From Levilactobacillus bambusae (GTDB lineage Bacteria > Bacillota > Bacilli > Lactobacillales > Lactobacillaceae), in assembly GCF_003124125.1 (NCBI RefSeq), contig NZ_QCXQ01000001.1, forward strand, positions 124,001 to 188,000: a stretch of DNA of 64,000 nucleotides. The letters run 5' to 3'. Numbering within the stretch: the first letter of the stretch is position 1; every line of letters starts with the position of its first letter. This document shows positions 46,465-55,292 of this stretch, piece by piece. The notes below the pieces were generated by a model. The model saw only the letters and a program-made list of their open reading frames with translations. It was not told the origin of the DNA and made no database searches. The translations under genes were made by a program, and so were the position numbers.

Positions 46465-48330
46465 ATGGCACGATTACCCGAAACCGTAATTGAGGATGTT
46501 CGTCAGGCAACCAACATTGCAGATTATATTGGTCAATACGTCCAACTGAGAAAACAGGGTCAGAATTTATTCGGTTTGTGTCCCTTTCACGAGGAGCGGA
46601 CACCGTCATTTTCTGTTTCAGAGGATAAGCAAATTTTTCATTGCTTTAGCTGTGGCCGGGGCGGAAACGTCTTTAAGTTCGTTATGGAACTTGACCACCT
46701 TAGTTTTCCGGAGGCCGTTTTAAAGGTCGCCGATTTTAGTCATGTCACGTTAGACGAAAGTTATCGACCTAAGGAAACGGGCCCAAGCGCTTCAAGTGAA
46801 ACGGGCCAGTTAATGGCACTTCACGAGGATGCGACTAAGCTATACCACCATGTTTTAATGAACACGGAGGCGGGCCAATCCGCCCTGGACTACCTGCACG
46901 GCCGGGGGCTGACGGATGAAACAATTGAGACGTATCAACTGGGGTTTGCCCCGGCAGAACGCCTGTTAAAACCGTTTGTTGATCAGCGGCAACTGGACTA
47001 CCAACTCTTACGCAAATCCGGTCTCTTTATTGAGAGCCAAACGGGTGACCTGCGGGATCGGTTCGCTGATCGGCTGATGTTTCCCATCCGTAATAGTAGT
47101 GGCCGGGTAATTGCCTTTTCCGGGCGGTTATTAGAATTAATGGATGGCCAACCGAAGTATTTGAATAGTCCCGAAACCGAACTCTTTAGCAAGCGCAAAA
47201 CGGTGTTTAATTTTGACCTTGCCCGTCCTGAAATTAGAAAAATGGGTGCGGTCATTCTCTTTGAAGGGTTCATGGATGTTATTTCAGCCCATCAAGCCGG
47301 TGTATTAAACGGGATTGCTTCCATGGGGACGAGCCTGACTAAGGAACAAATCTATACGCTTGAGCGAGTAACGGATCAATTATTAATTTGCTACGATGGC
47401 GATATGCCCGGTCAGAAGGCGACTTCTAGGGCATTACAGTTGATTGGTCAGCAAAGTCAACTCAAACTCGGTGTCATTCAAATGCCCGATGGATTGGATC
47501 CCGATGAATACCGGCAAAAGTACGGGGCTGACAAGTTTCAGGCCGTAATGACTTCGGCGAAGGAAACACCCGTCGCCTTTCAAATGCGGTACATGAGGCA
47601 TGAGCACGCCCTCAATACGGAAGCTGATAAGTTAGCGTATTTAAATGAAATGACGGATGTGTTAACCACCGTTAAGTCACCCGTAGAATTAGATTTATAC
47701 TTGAATCAATTAGCAACGGAGTTTCACGTTTCTCCCAGTGATCTACGAACTCAGGTGGAACAAAGCCGGCGCAAAAAGAGTGCGGCGGGTGAACGGCAAC
47801 GCCCAAACCAGCCCGTCAGTCCGGTCCCGCCTGAACCGCCCGCAGATCCGGCTCCGGTAACCGTTCATCAGCAAAATCGGCCGTTGAATGCCCTGGAACG
47901 AGCGGAAAAATCACTCCTATACTGGATGCTGCACGAGAACCGGGTGTGGCTTAAGGTGACCACCGTCAATGGATTCTGCTTTGTGCACGAAGATTACCAG
48001 TTGATTTTTACCCTGGCAGAGGGGTACTTTCAAACGCACGGGCATGACGCTTATCAGCCCTCACAGTTTACGGATTACCTGCATGATGATAGTCTTTCCC
48101 GGTTGGTAATTGGGTTAGAACTGATGGATATGCCGACAGCCGTAACGGATGAGGAAGTTGATGATTATGTTGCTGAACTAATGAATCGAGCACCATTGAG
48201 TCAGCGGTTGAAACAAAAGAAAGCCGAGTTAGCGGAGGCCAACCGAGTTGGTGATACTGAACGTCAAACGGGCTTAGTAATGGATATTATTAAATTAGAA
48301 CAGCAACGCCAACAGCGACAACAAGCTTGA
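46465..48330 (+). CDS. dnaG: DNA primase DnaG
   Basis: DnaG lays RNA primers for replication. The 621-residue protein has a CHC2 zinc finger (C39, H42, C60, C63), an RNA polymerase core and a TOPRIM domain with FEGFMDV near 266 and [10 protein letters not shown] near 310. A Pro-rich linker near 450-475 joins a C-terminal helicase-interaction domain. GGGGGTGA precedes the ATG. It is paired with rpoD as in the macromolecular synthesis operon. Confidence 0.97.
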   Translation: MARLPETVIEDVRQATNIADYIGQYVQLRKQGQNLFGLCPFHEERTPSFSVSEDKQIFHCFSCGRGGNVFKFVMELDHLSFPEAVLKVADFSHVTLDESYRPKETGPSASSETGQLMALHEDATKLYHHVLMNTEAGQSALDYLHGRGLTDETIETYQLGFAPAERLLKPFVDQRQLDYQLLRKSGLFIESQTGDLRDRFADRLMFPIRNSSGRVIAFSGRLLELMDGQPKYLNSPETELFSKRKTVFNFDLARPEIRKMGAVILFEGFMDVISAHQAGVLNGIASMGTSLTKEQIYTLERVTDQLLICYDGDMPGQKATSRALQLIGQQSQLKLGVIQMPDGLDPDEYRQKYGADKFQAVMTSAKETPVAFQMRYMRHEHALNTEADKLAYLNEMTDVLTTVKSPVELDLYLNQLATEFHVSPSDLRTQVEQSRRKKSAAGERQRPNQPVSPVPPEPPADPAPVTVHQQNRPLNALERAEKSLLYWMLHENRVWLKVTTVNGFCFVHEDYQLIFTLAEGYFQTHGHDAYQPSQFTDYLHDDSLSRLVIGLELMDMPTAVTDEEVDDYVAELMNRAPLSQRLKQKKAELAEANRVGDTERQTGLVMDIIKLEQQRQQRQQA

Positions 48331-48346
48331 TCTAGGGGGTATTTTA

Positions 48347-49483
48347 ATGGCAACAAAAAAGACCACAAAGACTGCAGCACAAAAGACGGAAGATAAAAAG
48401 GTTTACAATAAGGCGTTACGGAAGTTTATCAAGGACCATAAAAAAGCGGGGTCCACAACTTACGATGAATTAAGTACGACGCTCGCCATTCCATTTTCAC
48501 TTTCTTCAGCTGACGTTGATAAACTCCTTCAAAAAGTTCAGGATGATGGAATTTCTGTTTTAGATGAAAACGGCGATCCAGATCCCCGGGCGTTAAAGGC
48601 CACCGAAAAGGTCACCAAGAAGGAACTGAAGAATGCTTCTTCGGCCTCCGGTGTTAAGATTAATGATCCGGTTCGGATGTATCTGAAGGAAATTGGCCGG
48701 GTAGATTTGTTAACGGCCGATGAAGAAGTTGCGTTAGCCCTTAAAATTGAACAGGGTGACGAAGAGGCAAAACAACAGTTGGCGGAAGCGAACCTTCGGC
48801 TGGTTGTTTCAATTGCTAAGCGGTACGTTGGCCGGGGCATGAGCTTCCTCGATCTAATTCAAGAGGGAAACATGGGGCTGATGAAGGCCGTTGAAAAGTT
48901 CGACTACCGAAAGGGATTTAAGTTCTCAACGTACGCAACCTGGTGGATTCGGCAGGCCATTACCCGGGCGATTGCGGATCAAGCCCGGACCATTCGGATT
49001 CCGGTTCACATGGTTGAAACCATTAATAAACTCATTCGGATTCAGCGGCAGCTCCTCCAAGACCTAGGTCGGGAACCGACTCCTGAAGAAATTGGGGCCG
49101 AAATGGATATGACGACCGAAAAGGTTCGTGATATCTTGAAGATTGCTCAGGAACCCGTTTCCCTTGAAACGCCAATTGGTGAAGAGGATGATTCCCACCT
49201 GGGTGATTTCATTGAGGATACGGATGCCACGAGCCCCGCAGATCACGCCGCATACGAACTCCTGAAGGAACAGCTGGAAAGCGTTCTGGACACGTTAACG
49301 GATCGGGAAGAAAATGTTTTACGACTTCGGTTTGGGCTAGATGATGGTCGAACCCGGACGCTTGAAGAAGTCGGAAAAGTCTTTGGGGTTACCCGTGAAC
49401 GGATTCGTCAAATTGAGGCGAAGGCCCTGCGGAAGTTACGGCATCCATCACGAAGTAAGCAATTAAAGGACTTCTTGGAATAG
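48347..49483 (+). CDS. rpoD: RNA polymerase primary sigma factor RpoD (SigA)
   Basis: The housekeeping sigma factor. The 378-residue protein has a Lys-rich N-terminus with region 1.1 features, region 1.2 ([18 protein letters not shown]), regions 2.1-2.4 ([20 protein letters not shown]), region 3 and region 4.2 ([22 protein letters not shown]). It follows dnaG by 16 nt and is followed by a strong terminator. Confidence 0.98.
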   Translation: MATKKTTKTAAQKTEDKKVYNKALRKFIKDHKKAGSTTYDELSTTLAIPFSLSSADVDKLLQKVQDDGISVLDENGDPDPRALKATEKVTKKELKNASSASGVKINDPVRMYLKEIGRVDLLTADEEVALALKIEQGDEEAKQQLAEANLRLVVSIAKRYVGRGMSFLDLIQEGNMGLMKAVEKFDYRKGFKFSTYATWWIRQAITRAIADQARTIRIPVHMVETINKLIRIQRQLLQDLGREPTPEEIGAEMDMTTEKVRDILKIAQEPVSLETPIGEEDDSHLGDFIEDTDATSPADHAAYELLKEQLESVLDTLTDREENVLRLRFGLDDGRTRTLEEVGKVFGVTRERIRQIEAKALRKLRHPSRSKQLKDFLE

Positions 49484-49521
49484 AAGACTAACTTAGATGA
49501 ATAAAGGCGTTTAACCTACGG

Positions 49522-49575
49522 AGACGCAGACCAAAATTCGGTGAATCTGAATCGAATTTTGGTCTGCGTCTTTTT
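49522..49575 (+). terminator. Terminator after rpoD
   Basis: A perfect 19-bp stem (49522-49540 and 49553-49571, with core AGACGCAGACC) and a T run. Confidence 0.9.
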
Positions 49576-49741
49576 GATTGCTCATAATATTGAATTAAAC
49601 TCTGATGGGTTTTCAATGGGAACTTAAAATTTCATCGCGGATGAAAGCTTTAGTCATCTGATGGGTGCCCCGGTCGAGAAACGGTATTGCGGTTCGTTAA
49701 GGGTTTAATGAGAGTTTACTAAAAAAATGCTCATATGTGTC

Positions 49742-49778
49742 TGAAAACGTTTACACTAAAGCTTTAATCACGTATACT
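49742..49778 (+). promoter_or_regulatory. Promoter with overlapping cre site, first usp
   Basis: TGAAAACGTTTACA (49742-49755) fits the CcpA consensus TGWAANCGNTNWCA at every position. Its last six bases, TTTACA (49750-49755), are the -35, followed by 17 bp and TATACT (49773-49778). CcpA binding here would block RNA polymerase. Confidence 0.8.
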
Positions 49779-49819
49779 GAACTTAACGAGAAGAATACGG
49801 ATAACTGGAGGAATGGCTT

Positions 49820-50260
49820 ATGTATAAACGAATTTTAGTTCCACTTGATGGTTCGCATAACGCAGAATTAGCATTGAAGGACGGAATTGCATTGGCCTCG
49901 AAGTTTTCAGCCAAGCTATTTTTGTTGGCGGTAGCGGATACTCCCCGGATTGTCGCTTATGGGGTTGGACTAGGGCCTAAGTCAAACTTATTTGATGACG
50001 TGACTGATCGGGCCCAAAACCTGTTAGATGCTGCACAAAAACAGGCGGCCCAGAGCGGCGTCGATGCTAAAACCATTTTGCGGGACGGCAACCCTAAGTC
50101 CGTCATTGCACATGATGTTCCCGAGGAAGAAAAGATTGATCTCATTATGATTGGTAAATCAGGTCGGGATGCACTTGAACGATTCTTAGTGGGTTCAACG
50201 ACGGATTACGTGGTCCGCCACGCTAAATGTGATATCCAGATCATCCGGGATCGCGATTAA
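49820..50260 (+). CDS. Universal stress protein, UspA family
   Basis: A 146-residue protein of the ATP-binding Usp type. It has ILVPLDGSHNAELAL at the start and the nucleotide-binding GKSGRDALERFLVGSTTDYVV near 112-132. The precise role is unknown. AACTGGAGGA upstream of the ATG. The neighbouring gene is a paralogue with the same layout. Confidence 0.93.
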   Translation: MYKRILVPLDGSHNAELALKDGIALASKFSAKLFLLAVADTPRIVAYGVGLGPKSNLFDDVTDRAQNLLDAAQKQAAQSGVDAKTILRDGNPKSVIAHDVPEEEKIDLIMIGKSGRDALERFLVGSTTDYVVRHAKCDIQIIRDRD

Positions 50261-50347
50261 TTGTGATTAAAATGCGAAGATTATAAACAAAAACAGTGAA
50301 TTTGTACATTTATGTGGGAAAATCGGTTATACTATCTGTGTTGAATA

Positions 50348-50361
50348 AGTAAACGCTCACA
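50348..50361 (+). promoter_or_regulatory. cre-like site, second usp
   Basis: AGTAAACGCTCACA matches the CcpA consensus with one mismatch (first base). It lies just downstream of the -10 TATACT (50328-50333) and would act as a block to early transcription. The -35 box is weak. Confidence 0.65.
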
Positions 50362-50378
50362 GACAGGAGGAACTAATG

Positions 50379-50825
50379 ATGTATGATAAGATTTTAGTAC
50401 CTTTAGACCAGTCTCATAACGCTGACTTAGCTTTAAGGCATGCCATTGGGCTAGCTAAGAAGTTTGATTCCAAACTGTACCTGATTAACGTGGTGGACAC
50501 GGAACGCATTGCCATGTACGGGACGGGAATGGGATACGTTGATTTAACCCAGGATTTACGCAAACAAGCAAAGGAATTACTCGCAAACCGGATGGAGGAA
50601 GTCAAATCAGCCGGGGTTGCCGGTGAAGCCATCCTTGAAAGTGGAAATCCAAAGGCAACCATTGCAAAGACCGCACCAGCCCGTTACGATATTGACTTGA
50701 TCGTCATGGGGAAGTCTGGTACCGACGCTCTGGAACGGATCTTTATCGGATCCACCACCGCATACGTGGTTCGGCATACCGATACCAACGTATTAGTCAT
50801 CGCTGATGACGGCGAGGATGAGTAG
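50379..50825 (+). CDS. Universal stress protein, UspA family
   Basis: A 148-residue paralogue of the preceding Usp (MYDKILVPLDQSHNADLAL, GKSGTDALERIFIGSTTAYVVRH). It carries the ATP-binding G-2x-G-9x-G(S/T) pattern. Start ATG 50379, 8 nt after GGAGG, by analogy with the upstream copy. The pair probably arose by tandem duplication. Confidence 0.93.
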   Translation: MYDKILVPLDQSHNADLALRHAIGLAKKFDSKLYLINVVDTERIAMYGTGMGYVDLTQDLRKQAKELLANRMEEVKSAGVAGEAILESGNPKATIAKTAPARYDIDLIVMGKSGTDALERIFIGSTTAYVVRHTDTNVLVIADDGEDE

Positions 50826-50875
50826 GTGGGCAAGCCGGATTCCAATTAACTGCGAGTAATTGAATCAATTTTCCG

Positions 50876-50901
50876 AAGCGGGCTGGAAAGCCCGCTTTTT
50901 T
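50876..50901 (+). terminator. Terminator after the second usp
   Basis: AAGCGGGCT (50876-50884), GGAA loop, AGCCCGCTT (50889-50897), then T run. Confidence 0.9.
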
Positions 50902-50907
50902 GGTGAC

Positions 50908-50953
50908 AAAAAGGGATCAACTGGCCATCCGCTTGAGACAGGCAGTTGATCCC
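50908..50953 (-). terminator. Terminator of the minus-strand secreted protein gene
   Basis: GGGATCAACTG (50913-50923) and CAGTTGATCCC (50943-50953) form an 11-bp stem. AAAAA at 50908-50912 gives the T run on the minus strand. Confidence 0.85.
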
Positions 50954-50964
50954 GAATTGTGTTT

Positions 50965-51810
50965 TTAACGGGTTTCGGCAATGGGGGTAAAAAAGAACTG
51001 ATTCCCCAGTTGATAGAGGCTATAGTAAACATTTTGGTGGTCGATTCGGGACTGACTGGATTGATACTGAGGCTGGTGGAGATCCTTAAGGGTGATTTGG
51101 TATTTTTTTGGCCCCGTTTGATTAATCCGTTTGAAACCAAGGCCAGAAATCTTTTGGCCCGTATAAAAGTAACGGGTGTTGCTCACCCGTTTGGTCCGGT
51201 TAATTTTCACTGAGTCAGAGGGTTTTTGATACATGTCCGGGTGGTTAATTTCATGATCAGAACTGTTATGAACCTCTATGTAACCGTCTGACGTAATCTG
51301 AATGGTGTACGGGGAACGAATTAGGTTGGAGTTAACTTTCTTAATGGCACTTTTCTGACCGAGATAGAGATCACCGCGACTCCAAGTGGGTAAGTAATCC
51401 GGGGTCTTAACCCTGCGAAACGCCTTTTTATTGGTTGTGGTCGCTTGAATAACGGTTTCTCCCCGGTCTAACGGGGCCTTTAGAACGGAGTAACTGAGGG
51501 TGTACCCTGTTAACCGAAGCACGGAAGTTGAACTGCTGGGTTCTTTCTTTTGGGCCGCCAGAATGGTCCCCTTAGGGAGGCTAAGTCGTTTAACTACGGC
51601 GTGACCAAAAAAGTCAAAGGAGTAGTAGGTCGCCTTAACGGTCACTTTTTGGGTCGTTTGGTAGTAGACTTCGGTGTTTAAATCCGTTTGATTGACGGAG
51701 GTCTGATTAATTTTGACACGAGTTTGGGCACCGGCTGATACCGGTGAAGTAAAAAACGGTGTTATAGTGGTGGCGATGAGTAGGATGAGGGTCAGGCCCT
51801 TTTTGAACAT
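50965..51810 (-). CDS. Secreted protein of unknown function
   Basis: A 281-residue protein with a clear signal peptide (MFKKGLTLILLIATTITPFF, cleavage after about residue 26-28, PVSAGA). The mature part is rich in Tyr, Thr, Ser, Lys and looks beta-rich, with repeated-looking stretches around TGYTLSYSV and YFYTGQKISGLGFKRI. I recognise no catalytic motif, no LPXTG anchor and no membrane segment. The start is the ATG at 51810, 9 nt after AAAGGA. An extended -10 (TGTTATACT on minus, ending near 51858) precedes it. Confidence 0.82.
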   Translation of the reverse strand: MFKKGLTLILLIATTITPFFTSPVSAGAQTRVKINQTSVNQTDLNTEVYYQTTQKVTVKATYYSFDFFGHAVVKRLSLPKGTILAAQKKEPSSSTSVLRLTGYTLSYSVLKAPLDRGETVIQATTTNKKAFRRVKTPDYLPTWSRGDLYLGQKSAIKKVNSNLIRSPYTIQITSDGYIEVHNSSDHEINHPDMYQKPSDSVKINRTKRVSNTRYFYTGQKISGLGFKRINQTGPKKYQITLKDLHQPQYQSSQSRIDHQNVYYSLYQLGNQFFFTPIAETR

Positions 51811-51898
51811 AGTCTTAAATCCTTTCGGGTGACTCATTTGAATTTTATATCGTACATAGTATAACATGTTGAGATCAGAAAATTAGCTAATTTAAAAT

Positions 51899-51943
51899 AA
51901 ACCCCCGTTCCAGACCACTAATTATTGGCCTGGAACGGGGGTT
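51899..51943 (-). terminator. Terminator of the LysM protein gene
   Basis: A perfect 14-bp stem AACCCCCGTTCCAG (51900-51913) and CTGGAACGGGGGTT (51930-51943). On the minus strand the following sequence is T-rich. Confidence 0.85.
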
Positions 51944-51981
51944 AACTTTTTTAGAGTGAAATTAAGGGGTGGGATTAAATC

Positions 51982-52770
51982 TTAGTACCAACCATTGGAT
52001 TCCCAGAAGGATTTAGCGTTGGACCATGATCCGTAACGGGAAGTCACGTAGCTATTTGCAACCTTTTCTTGGTTTGAAGCGGAGTAGTCGCCGTTTAAGT
52101 AGGACGAGCTTAATTGGTATTTCCCAATGTATTGTCCGTTGGTTGCGGTGTATGAACCACCAGATTCCTTGTTGGCAATCCAGGCCTTGGCCGATTCCTC
52201 GGATGAACTTGAGGTCGAAGTACTTGTTGCCGTTGAAGAAGTAGTTGCAGTGGTACTCTTAGCCGTGGTAGTGGCAGCAGAGCTCGAAGCAGCTGAGGAA
52301 GTTGTTGTGGCAGTCGAAGTTGCAGCGGCTGAACTTACAGGAGCAGAACTAGTGGCCGTGGAATTAACCGCAGAACTAGTTGAATTGGAACTCACTGCTG
52401 GCGTTGCTGCTGAACTCGAAGCGGTTGTCGACTGCTTGCTAGTTTGACTGACGGCTGACACCGGAGCAGAACTAGCTTGTGTTGTCGTTGCAGCTGATTG
52501 CGTTGTTGATACGGTGCTAGTGGTTGCAGCGGCATCACTAGTTGGGACTTGAAGCTGTTGACCAACGTAGATAAGGTCATTCGTTAAGTTGTTGGCTTTT
52601 TCAATTCCAGTAATGGTTGAGTGGTAGGTTGTCGCAATTTCTGAAACGGTATCACCGGACTTAACGGTTACCGTTGTATCGGCACTGGCTGAACTAGTTC
52701 CAATAAATAGAGTTGCGCCTAATACGGCAGCGGTTCCTAATGTTGATGCAATGACTTTGTTCATCTTCAT
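51982..52770 (-). CDS. LysM-containing secreted protein, aggregation-promoting-factor-like
   Basis: A 262-residue wall-associated protein. The signal peptide covers about residues 1-30 (ends SASA) and the LysM domain 32-76 (VKSGDTVSEIATTYHS, IYVGQQLQVP). A long Ser/Thr/Ala linker spans about 80-190. The C-terminal lysozyme-like domain has WIANKESGGSYTATNGQYIG and ends WESNGWY. The Glu in KESGG is the expected catalytic residue of the transglycosylase/Apf type. Likely binds and trims peptidoglycan. GGAGG 10 nt before the ATG. Confidence 0.92.
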   Translation of the reverse strand: MKMNKVIASTLGTAAVLGATLFIGTSSASADTTVTVKSGDTVSEIATTYHSTITGIEKANNLTNDLIYVGQQLQVPTSDAAATTSTVSTTQSAATTTQASSAPVSAVSQTSKQSTTASSSAATPAVSSNSTSSAVNSTATSSAPVSSAAATSTATTTSSAASSSAATTTAKSTTATTSSTATSTSTSSSSEESAKAWIANKESGGSYTATNGQYIGKYQLSSSYLNGDYSASNQEKVANSYVTSRYGSWSNAKSFWESNGWY

Positions 52771-52960
52771 AAAAATAGTTCCTCCTAATTGGTCGACTTC
52801 GGTTTGAATTGCTTAACTTGATGGTTTAAAGAATACACGGCCAATGTTACTAAGTAATTGACGTTGTGTTGCAAACAGATTAAAAACGAAGCCGGTTTAT
52901 GACAGTTTGTCACAGTGAATCAGCCAAGTGGGAACGTCAAGCGATTTTTGGGCTAAAACA

Positions 52961-53007
52961 AGTGGGTCCGATAATCAAGCAGCTTTAGCTTGACCGTCGG
53001 ACCCACT
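52961..53007 (-). terminator. Terminator of the EamA gene
   Basis: AGTGGGTCCGA (52961-52971) and TCGGACCCACT (52997-53007) with an inner TCAAGC/GCTTGA stem. On the minus strand TGTTTT follows. Confidence 0.75.
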
Positions 53008-53015
53008 CGGTTTGG

Positions 53016-53939
53016 TTAATTGGACTGATTTAAATCGGTTGATTCATATTGATTAGGGGTCTTCATAGCTTGAACAAAGACGGTACTAATGACTAATAGG
53101 GTACCAAGAATTTCGACTCCGTCCATGTGGACACCTAAGAAGAGAACCCCAAGAATAGCAGCTGAAACGGGTTCAAATGCATCTAGCAACGACATGGTCG
53201 TTGGTGACACGTACTTCAAGCTCTGCATGAAGATCAGGTAGGCGAACATCGTCCCAAATAGGATAATAAAGGCAACCTTGAGATCGACAGCAAGCGTGAA
53301 GCGGGGCTGACCCACCCAGACGGGGTGATAGAGGTTAAACCCAACGCCACCGATTAACATACACCAGCTTGTGGTTGCGAGCGACCCAAACTGGAGAACC
53401 AAGGAAACGGGTAGAATCGCATAAACAACCCCGGACAAAGCGGTTAAAATTCCCCAGATGAGGCCACCCTTTGAAATTGCTAGGGACCCAAACTGACCGT
53501 GAGTTGTAATTAAAAACGTTCCGATGGTGGCTAAGACGACCGATACGGCATCGGCTCGCCCCGGCCAGCGGCGGTTAACGATCGCAAAGTAAATGATGAT
53601 TAGTGTGGGCGCTAAAAACTGCATGACCGTAGCCGTTCCGGCGTTACTGTGGGCGATTGCTTCAAAGTAGGTTAATTGATTCCCTAACATCCCGAAAATG
53701 GCAAGGCAGACGAGTAGCAGCGCCGTTCGCCAGTTTTTCCAAACGTCAAATAGCTGGGATCCCAGACGAAAATAACTAAATAGAATCATCAGGATCCCTG
53801 AACCGAGTAGTCGAACGCTCACTAACCAGGGCGCAGTGACCCCTGAATTTTGAAACAGAGATTGTGCGACGGTCCCCGAAATTCCGAAGAGTAGTGGTCC
53901 CGTCATGGCACATAGGATTCCCTTTGCTTTATCACTCAT
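53016..53939 (-). CDS. EamA-family (DMT) transporter
   Basis: A 307-residue membrane protein with about ten helices in two repeated EamA halves. LRLGSQLF-like loops and FEAIAHSNAGTATVMQFLAPTLI in half one match QSLKYVSPTTMSLLDAFEPVSAAIL in half two. It is probably an exporter or importer of small metabolites, with substrate unknown. The ATG at 53939 (7 nt after GGGAGG) is preferred to an upstream TTG. Confidence 0.92.
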   Translation of the reverse strand: MSDKAKGILCAMTGPLLFGISGTVAQSLFQNSGVTAPWLVSVRLLGSGILMILFSYFRLGSQLFDVWKNWRTALLLVCLAIFGMLGNQLTYFEAIAHSNAGTATVMQFLAPTLIIIYFAIVNRRWPGRADAVSVVLATIGTFLITTHGQFGSLAISKGGLIWGILTALSGVVYAILPVSLVLQFGSLATTSWCMLIGGVGFNLYHPVWVGQPRFTLAVDLKVAFIILFGTMFAYLIFMQSLKYVSPTTMSLLDAFEPVSAAILGVLFLGVHMDGVEILGTLLVISTVFVQAMKTPNQYESTDLNQSN

Positions 53940-54090
53940 CTTTTTTCCTCCCAAAAAACATTAACTCTACTATAATATCCCAGCTTTAATGGGATTACCA
54001 TAAAGTTTTAGGCATTTCTCCGTAAAAGGGCCTGTGAATCTGGGCTAACTCTTCGTATAATAGACAGAGAAGAATAAGGGAGGGATTTTA

Positions 54091-54573
54091 ATGGCCGACT
54101 ACATTAAGTCAATTCGTAAGTTAGTGGGGCACCAACCAATCATTTTAAATACCGCCACGGGTGCCGTTTTTAATGACGATCACCAGATCCTGCTTCAGGA
54201 GCGAGCAGATACTGGTGGGTGGGGCTTACCCGGTGGGTTTCTCGAGTTTGGCGAATCCTTTGAACAAGCTTGTCAACGGGAAATTAAAGAGGATACCGGG
54301 CTCGAGGTAGTTCCCGTACGGAATTTAGGGATTTTTGATCAGTATTTTTATACTTACCCTAACGGTGATGAACTTCAAAACATTAGCGTCCTATTTCTGT
54401 GCCGGATTACGGGTGGCCGACTATTAGAGCATGCCACGGCTGAAACCAGCTCACTGCAGTTCTTTGACCTGTCAAAAACCCCAACTTTATTCATGCAGCA
54501 AAGTCAAGACATGTTGGAGATCCTCATTTCACTTAGTGAACGGGCTCCATTAGATGAACAGTCAAAAAAGTAA
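54091..54573 (+). CDS. NUDIX hydrolase
   Basis: A 160-residue enzyme with a Nudix box at about 49-71, GFLEFGESFEQACQREIKED, close to GX5EX7REUXEEXGU with Glu-Asp in place of Glu-Glu. It hydrolyses a nucleoside diphosphate linked compound, which one is not known. A TATAAT near 54050 may be its -10. It is 14 nt upstream of trmK, perhaps on the same transcript. Confidence 0.92.
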   Translation: MADYIKSIRKLVGHQPIILNTATGAVFNDDHQILLQERADTGGWGLPGGFLEFGESFEQACQREIKEDTGLEVVPVRNLGIFDQYFYTYPNGDELQNISVLFLCRITGGRLLEHATAETSSLQFFDLSKTPTLFMQQSQDMLEILISLSERAPLDEQSKK

Positions 54574-54587
54574 GGGAGCGACGATTA

Positions 54588-55292
54588 GTGGATGCAGATC
54601 ACCTGTCTGATCGATTACAAACAGTAGCAAGGTACATTCAGCCGGGAGCCCGTTTGGCTGATATTGGTTCGGATCACGCCTATTTACCGGTTCACCTCTT
54701 AAAACGGGGGTTGATTGCCGGAGGAATTGCCGGGGAAGTGGTTCGGGGACCGTATGAAAATGCTAAACGCGAGATTGAACGCGAGGGGTTATCCGGGCAG
54801 TTACAACCACGGTTAGCCGATGGCCTCTTTGCCATTCACCCGGGGGATCAAATTGATACGATTGCCATTGCTGGGATGGGGGGCAACCTCATTTCAACCA
54901 TTTTAAATGCTAAGCCAGATGCGCTAGATGGGGTTAACCGACTCGTTTTACAGCCCAATGTGGGTGAAGAAGGTCTGCGCAACTGGTTAATGACACACCA
55001 ATGGCAAATTATCGCGGAGGAAATCTTGGAAGAGGATGGTCACCGGTATGAAGTGATTGTGGCAGAACGTGCTAATACCCCAGTCACCTACACATCCGCT
55101 GAACTCCAATTCGGGCCCTTCTTATTACGGGAAAAGTCGCCGGTTTTCATCCGGAAGTGGCAGCGTGAAATCGTTCGGGAAACCGAAGTGTTGGATCAAA
55201 TTGAACGGGCGGCCCGCGTTCCGGCCGAAAAGGTCAACCGATTGAAACAGCGAATTAGCGCCATGAAGGAGGTCCTATCAAGTGAAGGCTAG
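54588..55292 (+). CDS. trmK: tRNA (adenine(22)-N1)-methyltransferase TrmK
   Basis: TrmK methylates A22 of tRNAs. The 234-residue protein has the SAM motif ADIGSDHAYLPVHLLKRG near residue 23, AIAGMGGNLISTIL near 93 and QPNVGEEGLRNWL near 122, then a coiled-coil-like C-terminus. GTG start. It overlaps the nif3-like gene by 11 nt, an arrangement conserved in Firmicutes. Confidence 0.95.
   Translation: MDADHLSDRLQTVARYIQPGARLADIGSDHAYLPVHLLKRGLIAGGIAGEVVRGPYENAKREIEREGLSGQLQPRLADGLFAIHPGDQIDTIAIAGMGGNLISTILNAKPDALDGVNRLVLQPNVGEEGLRNWLMTHQWQIIAEEILEEDGHRYEVIVAERANTPVTYTSAELQFGPFLLREKSPVFIRKWQREIVRETEVLDQIERAARVPAEKVNRLKQRISAMKEVLSSEG

Larger units (their letters stand above)
49484..49819 (+). other. 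rpoD-usp intergenic region
   Basis: These 336 bases hold the rpoD terminator, about 165 bases in which I see no gene (only a small TTCATC/GATGAA palindrome at 49631-49645), and then the cre-controlled promoter of the first usp gene. Confidence 0.6.

Noticed and set aside
52127-52447. Plus-strand open frame opposite the LysM protein
   Set aside because: Its Val/Ala/Glu repeats are the complement of the Ser/Thr/Ala linker. No start signal.
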